Part shown: piece after piece, positions 36,398 through 44,959 of the stretch
How positions within the stretch are numbered: position 1 is the stretch's first letter
Layout: every line of letters starts with the position of its first letter
The notes under the pieces: generated by a model
What the model was told of the DNA's origin: nothing
Databases searched by the model: none
The model's input: only the letters and a program-made list of their open reading frames with translations
Program-made: the position numbers and the translations under genes
Origin: Sphingomonas abietis
GTDB lineage: Bacteria > Pseudomonadota > Alphaproteobacteria > Sphingomonadales > Sphingomonadaceae
Length of the DNA: 64,000 nucleotides
Direction: 5' to 3'
Assembly (NCBI RefSeq): GCF_027625475.1
Contig: NZ_CP115174.1
Location: 4,062,501-4,126,500 of the forward strand

Positions 36398-37507
36398 ATG
36401 ACCACCGCCCACGCCGCCGCCGCCGACTTCACGCAGGACGACCGCATTCTGCGTTGCACGGGGCCGTGGACGCTGTCGCAACTGGGCGACGTGCCGAACC
36501 GGCTGGAGCATCTGGATCGCCCGCCCGAGACGGTCGATCTGTCCGGCGTCGATCGCATGGACACGGTCGGCGCCTGGCTGGTCCATCGGCTGAAGCGCGA
36601 TCATGCCGTCGCGATCGAAGGCGCCAACGACAAGGCCCAGGAGCTGATCGAGAAGGTCAGCACGATCGACAAGCCGCTGCGCTCCAAACCCGACGAGGGA
36701 TCGCCCGTCCAGCGCGTGCTGGCGCATGTCGGCGACGCCACCATCATCGCCGGCCGCACGCTCTACGGCCTGGTCGAATTCTTCGGGGCGACCTTGATCG
36801 CGCTGTGGAACGTCATCCTCAATCCCAAGCGCTTCCGCGGCAATGCGGTGATCAAGCAGTTCGAGGTGGTCGGCGTCGATGCGCTCGCCATCATCGGCCT
36901 GATGAGCTTCCTGATCGGCATCGTCATCGCCCAGCAGGGCGCGATCCAGCTGCGCCAGTTCGGCGCCGAGGTCTACACGATCAATCTCGTCGGCCGCCTC
37001 ACCTTCCGCGAACTGGGCGTGCTGATGACCGCGATCATGGTCGCCGGCCGTTCGGGCTCGGCCTTCGCCGCGCAGATCGGATCGATGAAGCTTGCCGAGG
37101 AGGTCGATGCGATGCGGACCATCGGCCTCGCCCCGATGGAAGCGCTGGTGCTGCCCCGGGTGATCGCCGCCGTCACCATGATGCCGATGCTGGCCTTCTA
37201 TGCGGCGATGATGGCGCTGATCGGCGGCGGCCTGTTCAGCTGGTTCTCGCTCGATCTGCCACCCGTCACCTTCGTCGCCCGCATCCGCGAGGTCGTACCG
37301 ATGACGGATGTCTATCAGGGGCTGATCAAGGCGCCGGTGTTCGGCCTGATCATCGCCATGGCCGGCTGCTTCCAGGGCATGCAGGTGGAAGGCAATGCCG
37401 AAGCGGTCGGCCTGCGGACGACCAGCGCGGTGGTCCAGTCGATCTTTCTGGTGATCGTGCTCGACGCCTTCTTCGCCGTCTTCTTCGCCTCGATCGGGTG
37501 GATCTGA
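36398..37507 (+). CDS. mlaE: MlaE-type ABC transporter permease with N-terminal STAS-like domain
   Basis: A 369-residue inner-membrane permease for lipid transport between the membranes. Residues 10-85 resemble a STAS domain (DLSGVDRMDTVGAWLVHRL), which in the E. coli system is the separate protein MlaB. The MlaE core follows, with IGLMSFLIGIVIAQQGA, ELGVLMTAIMVAGRSGSAFAAQIG and PRVIAAVTMMPMLAFYA. It is the first gene of mlaE-mlaF-mlaD-lipoprotein, overlapping mlaF by one base (TGATG). Confidence 0.93.
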   Translation: MTTAHAAAADFTQDDRILRCTGPWTLSQLGDVPNRLEHLDRPPETVDLSGVDRMDTVGAWLVHRLKRDHAVAIEGANDKAQELIEKVSTIDKPLRSKPDEGSPVQRVLAHVGDATIIAGRTLYGLVEFFGATLIALWNVILNPKRFRGNAVIKQFEVVGVDALAIIGLMSFLIGIVIAQQGAIQLRQFGAEVYTINLVGRLTFRELGVLMTAIMVAGRSGSAFAAQIGSMKLAEEVDAMRTIGLAPMEALVLPRVIAAVTMMPMLAFYAAMMALIGGGLFSWFSLDLPPVTFVARIREVVPMTDVYQGLIKAPVFGLIIAMAGCFQGMQVEGNAEAVGLRTTSAVVQSIFLVIVLDAFFAVFFASIGWI

Positions 37508-38415
37508 TGGCGAGCAAACCCCAGCCGGCGCCCACCATGCAGAATGGCGCCGCGCAGGATGACATCGTCATCCGCGTGCGCGGCCTCGTCAATCGCTTCG
37601 GCGAGCAGGTCGTCCATCAGGATCTCGATCTCGATGTCCGGCGCGGCGAGATTCTGGGTGTGGTCGGCGGATCGGGCACCGGCAAATCGGTGCTGATGCG
37701 ATCGATCATCGGCTTGCAGATGCCGGCCGACGGCGCCATCGACGTCTTCGGTCACGCGATGATCGGCGGCAGCGACCAGGATGCCGAGGCGGTTCGCCGG
37801 CGCTGGGGCGTGCTGTTCCAGAACGGCGCGCTGTTCTCGACGCTGACCGTCGCCGAGAATGTGCAGGTGCCGATCCGCGAATATTATCCCAGGCTCGACG
37901 ACCAGCTGCTCGACGAGATTGCCAGCTACAAGATCATCGCGTCCGGCCTGCCGCCCGAAAGCTCGAGCAAATTTCCGTCGGAGCTGTCGGGCGGCATGCG
38001 CAAGCGCGCCGGCCTCGCCCGCGCGCTGTCGCTCGACCCCGAACTGCTGTTCCTCGACGAGCCGACCGCCGGCCTCGATCCGATCGGCGCGGCCGCGTTC
38101 GACAATCTGATCAAGACGCTGCGCGATCTGCTCGGGCTGACGGTGTTCATCATCACCCATGATCTCGACACGCTGTATGCGATCTGCGATCGGGTCGCGG
38201 TGATCGCCGACAAGAAGGTGGTCGCGGTCGGAACGATCGAAGAATTGGTCGCGTTGGATCACCCGTGGATCCAGGAATATTTCAATGGCCCGCGCGGGCG
38301 AGCCGCCGAACAATCGGCCGAGCGAGCCGGCGAGGAAGGCCTCAGGCCGTCCTCGCCCCGGCAGGCGGACGCGCTTTCCGGAAGCGACGAACTGGGTACG
38401 GGTGGGGGAGCCTGA
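37507..38415 (+). CDS. mlaF: MlaF-type ABC transporter ATPase
   Basis: A 302-residue ATPase energising the lipid transporter. Walker A is GGSGTGKS (54-61). The signature is ELSGGMRKRAGLARAL, Walker B is LLFLDEPTAGLDP and the switch His is in IITHDLD. The C-terminus runs about 45 residues past the usual end, with a low-complexity Ala/Glu/Ser tail after HPWIQEYFNGPRGRA. It overlaps mlaE by one base; mlaD begins 8 bases after its stop. Confidence 0.94.
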   Translation: MASKPQPAPTMQNGAAQDDIVIRVRGLVNRFGEQVVHQDLDLDVRRGEILGVVGGSGTGKSVLMRSIIGLQMPADGAIDVFGHAMIGGSDQDAEAVRRRWGVLFQNGALFSTLTVAENVQVPIREYYPRLDDQLLDEIASYKIIASGLPPESSSKFPSELSGGMRKRAGLARALSLDPELLFLDEPTAGLDPIGAAAFDNLIKTLRDLLGLTVFIITHDLDTLYAICDRVAVIADKKVVAVGTIEELVALDHPWIQEYFNGPRGRAAEQSAERAGEEGLRPSSPRQADALSGSDELGTGGGA

Positions 38416-38422
38416 GGGACTG

Positions 38423-39364
38423 ATGGAAACGCGCTCGAACCATGTGCTCGTCGGCGGGGTGGTGCTCGCCATCGTCGCGATCGCGGTCGCCTTCATCATC
38501 TGGATGATGCAGGTCGGCAACGGCCACCAGCATGATTATGACATCTTCTTCCCGAACTCGGTGGATGGGCTGGCCAAGGGCTCGGCCGTCGCCTTCTCGG
38601 GCGTGCCGGTCGGCAAGATCGACGACATCAAGCTGATGCCGGACCAGCCCAATCTGGTCCGCGTGCGGATCTCGGTGGACGAGAATACCCCGATCCTGAA
38701 GGGCACGACCGCCACCGTCGCCGGGGTCGGCTTCACCGGCGTCAGCCAGGTCAATCTCGGCGGCGCGCAGAAAGGCGAGCCGCCGATCACCGATGTCGGG
38801 CCGTTCGGCGTGCCGGTGATCCCGACCAAGCCCGGCATGCTCGCCGGCCTGCTCAATTCCGCACCCGATCTGCTCGCCAAGCTGTCGACGCTGGAGACCC
38901 AGCTTTCCAAGCTGCTCGACGACGACAACCAGCATTCGGTGAAGCACATCCTCGCCAACATCGATTCGCTGACCACCAACCTTGCCGCCAACGGCCCGCA
39001 GATCCGCGAGACGTTGAAGGCCGCGCAGGTGACGATCAAGCAGGCGGGCGACGCGGCCCAGCAGATCAGCGAGCTGGCCGGCACCACCAACCAGCTGCTC
39101 GACGAGCAGGGCCGGCCGATGATGGCGAACCTCAACAAGACGATCGCGTCCGCCCAGCAGGCGGCCGACAGCCTGAACGATCTGGTGAAGTCCGCGAAGC
39201 CCGGCGTCGATACGCTGAGCAAGCAGACCGCGCCGCAGATCGACCAGCTCGTCCGCGACCTGTCCGACATGGCGGAGGCGCTGAACCAGACCGCCAATCG
39301 CCTCAATTCCGGCGGCGGCGGCGTGTTCGGTCGCAAGCTGCCCGACTACAAGCCCGGCCATTGA
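38423..39364 (+). CDS. mlaD: MlaD-type MCE-domain substrate-binding protein
   Basis: A 313-residue protein with one N-terminal transmembrane helix (about residues 8-29) and an MCE domain beginning YDIFFPNSVDGLAKGSAVAFSGVPVGKI. A long helical C-terminal part follows (SADLLAKLSTLETQLSKLL-type repeats with many Ala/Gln), longer than in E. coli MlaD. It forms hexameric rings that carry phospholipid across the periplasm. GAGGG lies just before the start. Confidence 0.93.
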   Translation: METRSNHVLVGGVVLAIVAIAVAFIIWMMQVGNGHQHDYDIFFPNSVDGLAKGSAVAFSGVPVGKIDDIKLMPDQPNLVRVRISVDENTPILKGTTATVAGVGFTGVSQVNLGGAQKGEPPITDVGPFGVPVIPTKPGMLAGLLNSAPDLLAKLSTLETQLSKLLDDDNQHSVKHILANIDSLTTNLAANGPQIRETLKAAQVTIKQAGDAAQQISELAGTTNQLLDEQGRPMMANLNKTIASAQQAADSLNDLVKSAKPGVDTLSKQTAPQIDQLVRDLSDMAEALNQTANRLNSGGGGVFGRKLPDYKPGH

Positions 39365-39378
39365 GAGCGGAGAGACCC

Positions 39379-39978
39379 ATGAAGACCCGCATCCTCGCCC
39401 TCCGCCCCGCCCTCCTGCTCGCGCCGATCCTGCTGGCCGGCTGCGTCAGCTTCGGGGCCAAGGTGCCGCCCCAATTGCTGCGGCTGTCGCCTGTCGCCGA
39501 GGCGCCGGCCAATGCCGGCGAGGTGCTGGGCAAGGGGCTGGCGGTCGCCGTCAGCTATCCCTCCGCCCCGATCGAGCTGTCCAACAACCGCGTGCCGGTG
39601 CGGACGGGCGCGACCCAGATCGCCTATGTGAAGAACGCCCAGTGGATCGACGCGCCGGCCCATCTCTTCCGCGACCTGCTCGCCGAGACGATTACGGTGC
39701 GCACCGGCCGGCCCACCGTCACCCCGCGCGAAGCCTCGCTGGCGCAGGGGCCACGCCTCGCCGGGCGGCTGCTCGCCTTCGGCATCGACGCCGGCGCCAA
39801 CCGCGCCGCCGTCTCCTATGACGCGACGCTGGTGCGCAACGACGGCCAGATCGAGGCCCGCCGCTTCACCGCCACCGCCCCGGTCAGCGGCGCGATCACC
39901 GAAGCCAGCGCCGGCACCGCGATCAACGCGGCGGCAAACGACGTCGCCGTGCAGGTCGCGGACTGGGTAGGACGCTAG
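39379..39978 (+). CDS. ABC-type transport auxiliary lipoprotein (PqiC/LptE-like fold group)
   Basis: A 199-residue lipoprotein with lipobox LLAGC (Cys22). It belongs to the family of auxiliary lipoproteins encoded at the end of alphaproteobacterial mla operons. Segments include LAVAVSYPSAPIELSNNRVPVR and IAYVKNAQWIDAPAHLFRDLL. It probably sits in the outer membrane and takes the place of MlaA/MlaC in receiving or delivering lipid; this is inference from context. The start at ATG 39379 has AGCGGAGAG upstream; a TTG at 39361 overlapping the mlaD stop is less likely. Confidence 0.85.
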   Translation: MKTRILALRPALLLAPILLAGCVSFGAKVPPQLLRLSPVAEAPANAGEVLGKGLAVAVSYPSAPIELSNNRVPVRTGATQIAYVKNAQWIDAPAHLFRDLLAETITVRTGRPTVTPREASLAQGPRLAGRLLAFGIDAGANRAAVSYDATLVRNDGQIEARRFTATAPVSGAITEASAGTAINAAANDVAVQVADWVGR

Positions 39979-40354
39979 GCGGCAGGCCGGGAGCGACGAT
40001 TCGCGGTCTATGGCCCCAACCCTCCCGCTTTTGCAGGAGCGGGCCAAAGACGTGGCGATTTTCGCCCCAAGAGGCGCTCCTTCGCGATAGCTCGTCACCC
40101 CGGACTTGGTCCGGGGTCCGGTCCCTTGGATTTCGGCTGGACACGGAAGAAGCGGAAATCTCCCCTCCCTGAAAGGGAGGGGTCGGGGGTGGGTTCGCCC
40201 GAGGCGGGCATGACCGCGATACGAAGACCGCTCCCGTTCAGGGAGGAGCTGTCTGGCTCCTTCCGTCCCAATTGTTGCCGTCCGGCGGATCAGATGGCGC
40301 GCCTGATCATTGCTGCTAAGTGATATGGATCATGCGGCTGTATTGGAGCGGCTG
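39979..40354. repeat. Intergenic region with several palindromic units
   Basis: This 376-base gap has no gene I can support. It contains a perfect 8-bp hairpin ACCCCGGA/TCCGGGGT (40097-40117) and a 9-bp hairpin CCCCTCCCT/AGGGAGGGG (40162-40182), followed by a further GGGAGG-type half-unit near 40240. It also holds a short inverted pair around 40024-40045 (CCCGCTTTTGCAGGAGCGGG). The units resemble those at 9073 and 30437. The last part (40290-40354) holds the start region of the next gene. Confidence 0.6.
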
Positions 40355-41311
40355 ATGGGTGTGATCGCGTTCGCCGATGTTGGGAAGCTGGCACTCGTCA
40401 CCCTTGCGGTCGCCGGGACGGCCAGCGTGCCGGGGCCGTCGCACGCGTCCACACCGATCACAATGCTTCCCAACCAGCTTTGCGGGCGTTCGGTGCCCGG
40501 GGAAATCAATGTTTGCGGCTCAAGGCTGAAACGCGCGGACGTAATACGACTTCACGATCTCGCGACTTGCCTCGCATCCCAACACGAAAAAAGCAGTCGG
40601 GAGGCGCTTTCGGCCTACATCCAATCGGCCGATCTTTCCCGTTTTCAGTCGATCTTTGCGTCGGACAACAGCTGCAAATCCGGTGGCGGCTTGCATGTCA
40701 GCCCGATTCTTCTGAGCGGCGCTTTCGCCGAGGCCCTGCTTGTTGCCGGATCGCCGAGAGCATCATCTCATGGCACGCCGCTCACGCCCGCTCCGCTGCT
40801 TCCTCAGGATGGAATGATGTCATGCTTCATGGCCTCGGGCAGCGCTGAGGCCATGACGCTCGTCAAGACCCCGCTCTATTCGCGCAGAGAGCAGGCGGCA
40901 GTCGCCAATGTGACCGCAAGGCTGCGAACCTGCCTGCCAGCTGGCGCCCAGGTTCGAACGAACCTCGCGGCCTTCCGCGCGGTCATCGCCATTCGTCTGT
41001 TTGCCCTAAGCTCGCATATGGAAACGGATTTCGCACCGATTTCGATAGGCCCTGCAGAGCAGCCGCCGCGCATTTTGCGAGACCAGAGCGCGGTTATGCA
41101 AACGAACCCGCTGGCATTGCCCGCGCTGACCATCAGATTTCACCAAAAATCCGACAAGACTGGGGACTCGACCAAAAAGATCACTCATGTGGATCCGAAC
41201 ATGCCTGATGAGGCATGGATCGACAAAAGAATGGCGCAAGATCCCATGACGCAGACCGGCCCCGAGACGGGCGAGAGCACGGCCATAATGCCGGACTCGC
41301 CTCCCCAATAG
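40355..41311 (+). CDS. Secreted protein of unknown function, paralogue with two C-x34/35-C repeats
   Basis: A 318-residue protein I do not recognise, with a signal-like N-terminus (KLALVTLAVAGTASV). It contains the same duplicated module as the protein at 32329-33021: Cys72 and Cys107 in repeat A, Cys157 and Cys193 in repeat B. The C-x3-G step and the following helix (FAEALL, IAIRLFA) are retained. Two extra cysteines (43, 54) lie before repeat A. The last hundred residues are a divergent, Thr/Pro/Asp-rich tail. ATG 40355 was chosen because GGAG lies six bases upstream; ATG 40325 would add ten residues. GC content is visibly lower than in neighbouring genes. Confidence 0.68.
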   Translation: MGVIAFADVGKLALVTLAVAGTASVPGPSHASTPITMLPNQLCGRSVPGEINVCGSRLKRADVIRLHDLATCLASQHEKSSREALSAYIQSADLSRFQSIFASDNSCKSGGGLHVSPILLSGAFAEALLVAGSPRASSHGTPLTPAPLLPQDGMMSCFMASGSAEAMTLVKTPLYSRREQAAVANVTARLRTCLPAGAQVRTNLAAFRAVIAIRLFALSSHMETDFAPISIGPAEQPPRILRDQSAVMQTNPLALPALTIRFHQKSDKTGDSTKKITHVDPNMPDEAWIDKRMAQDPMTQTGPETGESTAIMPDSPPQ

Positions 41312-41440
41312 GATTGCATCCGCAACAGCCTGCGATTGTCGACAAGGAGCCCGGCGCGGCATTCGGCCAGGAGCCCGGAAACGCAGCTTCTCTGGGGTTT
41401 CTGCCTAACAACCGCCACGCCATAAGGATGTCAGGTCAGG

Positions 41441-44053
41441 TCAGGCCAGGCTGCGGCTGACCTGCTCGAACACGTCCTTGCTCAGCCCCGGCGTCGCGAC
41501 GATCCGTTCCAGTTGCGCCTTCATCAGCGCCGAACGGGCAGGCTCGAACCGACGCCAGCGGCCGAGCGGCGGCACCAGCCGTGCCGCCGATTGCGGGTTC
41601 AGCGTATCGGCCGCCAGAATCATGTCCGCCACGAAGCGATAGCCCCGCCCGTCGGCCGCATGGAAGGCATATTGGTTGGCCGCGAACGCCCCGACCAGCG
41701 ACCGCATCCGGTTCGGATTGGCGAGGGTGAAATCCGGGTGCCTGGCGAGGCGTTCGACCGCGTCCGCCGTATCCTCGCGCATCGCAATCGCCTGCGTGGT
41801 GAACCATTTGTCCAGCACCAGCGCATCGTTGCGGTAGCGATCGTAGAAGGCGGCCAGTGCCGTCTCGCGCTCGCCCGACAGCCCGTTGGCGAGCACGCCG
41901 AGCGCGCCCTGCCGATCGGTCATGTTGTCGGCGCCCTCGAACTGGGCCAGCGCCAGCGCCGGCACATCGGCCGCGCCGCAAGCATCGAGATAGCCGAGCG
42001 CCACGCTGTGCAGCCGGCGCAGTCCCTTGGCGGTCGGGGTATATTCGAAGCGGTTCGCGGCGGTGGCGGCGTAGGTCGCCCGCCATTCCGGCTCCAGCTC
42101 CCGTCCGAGCCTCTTCCTCAGCGAATCCCGTGCCCGGCGGACGGCGGACGGATCGACCACCGGCAACTGATCGCCCAGGAAGGATTCGCTCGGCAGCAGC
42201 ACCGCCTCGCCGATGAAGGCGGCATCGAGCGCCGGATCGGTCAGCGTCTCGCGCACCGCGGCGACCACCGCCGCCTCGTCCGCCTGCCCGCCGTTGATCG
42301 CCGCGACCAGCGTATCGACCATCAGCTGCTGCATCGCCTCGAAGCGCGCGAAGGGATCGTCGTCATGCGCCGAGAGGAAGGCGAGATCGGCGGCGCTGCG
42401 GTTGGTCTCGACGATCACCGGCGCCGAGAAGCCGCGGTTGATCGAGAGCACGGGCGGTTCGTCCACGCCCTCGAACAGGATTTCGGTCGCCTCGTCGCCG
42501 AGCACATGCACGCGCTCGGCCACGATCGGCGTGCCGCTGTCGGCGCCGAACAGCGCGATCCGCAGCGGCAACGGCATCGGCAGCTTGTCCGGCTGGCCGG
42601 GCGTCGCCGGGACGGTCTGCGCCAACGTCAGCCGGGCGGTGGCGGTGCCGGCCTCATGCTCCAGCGTGGCGCGCACCCGCGGCGTGCCCGCCTGCGCATA
42701 CCAGCGGCGGAAATCGGTGAGATCGGCGCCGTTGGCATCCTCCATCGCGCGGACGAAATCCTCGCAGGTCGCCGCCGTGCCGTCGTTGCGCTCGAAATAG
42801 AGATCAGTGCCGCGCCGGAAGCCCTCGGCCCCCAGCATGGTGTGCATCATGCGGATGACCTCGGCGCCCTTGTTGTAGATGGTCGCGGTGTAGAAGTTGC
42901 TGATCTCCAGATAGCTATCCGGGCGGATCGGGTGCGCCAGCGGGCCGCCATCCTCGGGGAACTGGGCGGCGCGCAGCACCCGCACATCCTCAATCCGCTT
43001 GACCGCGCGCGATCCCTGGTCGGCGGAGAATTCCTGATCGCGGAAGACGGTGAAGCCTTCCTTCAGGCTCAGCTGGAACCAGTCCCGGCAGGTGACGCGG
43101 TTGCCCGACCAGTTGTGGAAATATTCATGCGCCACCACGCCTGCGATCGCGTCGTAATCCGCGTCGGTCGCGGTCTCGGGGTCGGCGAGGATGTAGCGCG
43201 AGTTGAAGATGTTGAGGCCCTTGTTCTCCATCGCGCCGAAGTTGAAGTCGGCCACCGCCACGATGTTGAAGATGCCGAGATCATATTCGCGGCCATAGAC
43301 CTGCTCGTCCCACGCCATCGACGCCTTGAGCGCGGCCATCGCATGATCGGTCTTGGGCAGGTCCGCCTCGCGCACCCAGATGCCGAGCTGCACGGCGCGG
43401 CCGGACAGGGTGGTGAAGCTGTCGCGATTGGCCTTGAGATCGCCGGCGACCATCGCGAACAGATAGCAGGGCTTGGGGAAGGGATCATGCCACTCGGCCC
43501 AGTGCCGGCCCTCCCCGGCGTCACCCTCGCCGACCAGATCGCCATTGGCGAGCAGCACCGGATAGAGGGTGCGATCGGCGGTCATCTTCACGGTGTAGCG
43601 CGAAAGGACGTCGGGCCGATCGGGGAAGAAGGTGATGCGGCGAAAGCCTTCCGCCTCGCATTGGGTGCAGAGCAGCCCGCCGGAGGCATAGAGCCCCATC
43701 AGCTGGGTGTTCTTCTCCGGGCTGATCGCGATGTCGGTTTCGACCACATGCGCCGCACCGGGCAGATCGATGAGCAGCTGATCGTCCACGATCCGCCATG
43801 CGCCTTCATCCAGCACATGGCCGTCGACCGTCACCGAGGACGGCACCATGCCCGGTGCGCCATCGAGCGCCAAAGGCCCGCCCAGGGCACCCTCGGCGGC
43901 GTTGCGCTCGACCTCCAGCCGGGCGCGCACGCGCGTCTCGGCGGCGGCGAGATCGACATCGAGATGGATCGTCGGCACCCGCCACGCGGGCGGGCGGTAA
44001 TCGCGCCGGAGGATGGGAGCGGGCGGGGTCGCGATGGCGCTGTGCTGATCCAT
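41441..44053 (-). CDS. pepN: Aminopeptidase N
   Basis: An 870-residue M1 zinc aminopeptidase that removes N-terminal residues from peptides. The substrate motif is FNFGAMENKGLN, and the zinc motif HEYFHNWSGNRVTCRDWFQLSLKEG starts with His309-Glu310 and His313. The length and C-terminal domain match the gammaproteobacterial PepN type. ATG 44053 (MDQHSAI) is preferred; ATG 44071 would add six residues and has no better ribosome site. It is divergent from the SDR gene by 45 bases. Confidence 0.95.
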   Translation of the reverse strand: MDQHSAIATPPAPILRRDYRPPAWRVPTIHLDVDLAAAETRVRARLEVERNAAEGALGGPLALDGAPGMVPSSVTVDGHVLDEGAWRIVDDQLLIDLPGAAHVVETDIAISPEKNTQLMGLYASGGLLCTQCEAEGFRRITFFPDRPDVLSRYTVKMTADRTLYPVLLANGDLVGEGDAGEGRHWAEWHDPFPKPCYLFAMVAGDLKANRDSFTTLSGRAVQLGIWVREADLPKTDHAMAALKASMAWDEQVYGREYDLGIFNIVAVADFNFGAMENKGLNIFNSRYILADPETATDADYDAIAGVVAHEYFHNWSGNRVTCRDWFQLSLKEGFTVFRDQEFSADQGSRAVKRIEDVRVLRAAQFPEDGGPLAHPIRPDSYLEISNFYTATIYNKGAEVIRMMHTMLGAEGFRRGTDLYFERNDGTAATCEDFVRAMEDANGADLTDFRRWYAQAGTPRVRATLEHEAGTATARLTLAQTVPATPGQPDKLPMPLPLRIALFGADSGTPIVAERVHVLGDEATEILFEGVDEPPVLSINRGFSAPVIVETNRSAADLAFLSAHDDDPFARFEAMQQLMVDTLVAAINGGQADEAAVVAAVRETLTDPALDAAFIGEAVLLPSESFLGDQLPVVDPSAVRRARDSLRKRLGRELEPEWRATYAATAANRFEYTPTAKGLRRLHSVALGYLDACGAADVPALALAQFEGADNMTDRQGALGVLANGLSGERETALAAFYDRYRNDALVLDKWFTTQAIAMREDTADAVERLARHPDFTLANPNRMRSLVGAFAANQYAFHAADGRGYRFVADMILAADTLNPQSAARLVPPLGRWRRFEPARSALMKAQLERIVATPGLSKDVFEQVSRSLA

Positions 44054-44098
44054 AAGAAGGCTTCTAGGCATGGCCCGGCGCGGTTACAACGGGTCGAC

Positions 44099-44959
44099 AT
44101 GGCGGCGATCCTGATCTTTGGTCTCGGCTACACCGCCTCCCGCCTCGCGGCACGGTTGCGGGGCGAGGGCTGGAGCGTGATCGGCACGCGCCGCGCCGCC
44201 GACGCCGGGGCGGTCGCCTTCGATGACGAGGATGCCGTCCGCATCGCGATCGCCGGCGCCACCCACATCCTCTGCTCGGTGCCGCCGGACGCTCACGGCA
44301 TCGATCCGGTGATCGACCGCTACGGCGCGCTGCTGGCGCAGCAGGCGCGCGGCTGGATCGGCTATCTCTCCTCGACCGGAGTCTATGGCGACACCCGCGG
44401 CGCCTGGGTGGACGAAAGCGCGCCGACCGGCACCGGCCGCCGGTCCGCCCGCGCCGATGCCGATCGCGCGTGGCAGGCGCTGGCGACGCATCTGTTCCGC
44501 CTGCCCGGCATCTACGGCCCCGGCCGATCGGCGCTGGAGCGGGTGGCGACGGGCCGCGCCCACCGGATCGACCTGCCCGATCAGGTCTTCAGCCGCATCC
44601 ATGTCGAGGACATCGTGGACGCGATGATCGCGTCGTTCGACGGGCCGCGCGGCGTCTACAACATCGCCGACGATCGACCCTGCAGCCAGAATGCGGTGAT
44701 CGAGGAGGCCTGCCACCTGCTCCGCCTGCCCGCGCCGGCGCTCCAATCGCTGGACGGGGCCGGGCTGTCACCGATGGCGCGGGGCTTCTATGCCGAGAAC
44801 CGTCGCGTCGCGAACGGCAGGGCCAAGCGGCTGCTCGGCTGGCGCCCGCGCTTTGCCGATTATCGCGCCGGCCTGGCCGACTGCTTCGCCCGCAGCGCCA
44901 CCAGCAGCCCGACGATCGACAGCACGCCGCCGACGGCGGCCGGGATCGACCAGCGATAG
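44099..44959 (+). CDS. SDR-family NAD(P)-dependent epimerase/dehydratase-like protein
   Basis: A 286-residue extended SDR of the YeeZ type. The N-terminal dinucleotide loop is LIFGLGYTASRLAARL. YLSSTGVYGD carries the active-site region, and FRLPGIYGPGRS and FSRIHVEDIVDAM are conserved. The substrate is unknown. The last 33 codons run over the 3' end of the convergent EamA gene (44860-44959), so the true family C-terminus near DYRAGLADCF is followed by about 20 extra residues. Confidence 0.82.
   Translation: MAAILIFGLGYTASRLAARLRGEGWSVIGTRRAADAGAVAFDDEDAVRIAIAGATHILCSVPPDAHGIDPVIDRYGALLAQQARGWIGYLSSTGVYGDTRGAWVDESAPTGTGRRSARADADRAWQALATHLFRLPGIYGPGRSALERVATGRAHRIDLPDQVFSRIHVEDIVDAMIASFDGPRGVYNIADDRPCSQNAVIEEACHLLRLPAPALQSLDGAGLSPMARGFYAENRRVANGRAKRLLGWRPRFADYRAGLADCFARSATSSPTIDSTPPTAAGIDQR

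Noticed and set aside
41513..44959. Long plus-strand frame running opposite pepN into the SDR gene
   Set aside because: Only the last part from 44099 has family features (SDR); the rest mirrors the M1 aminopeptidase gene.
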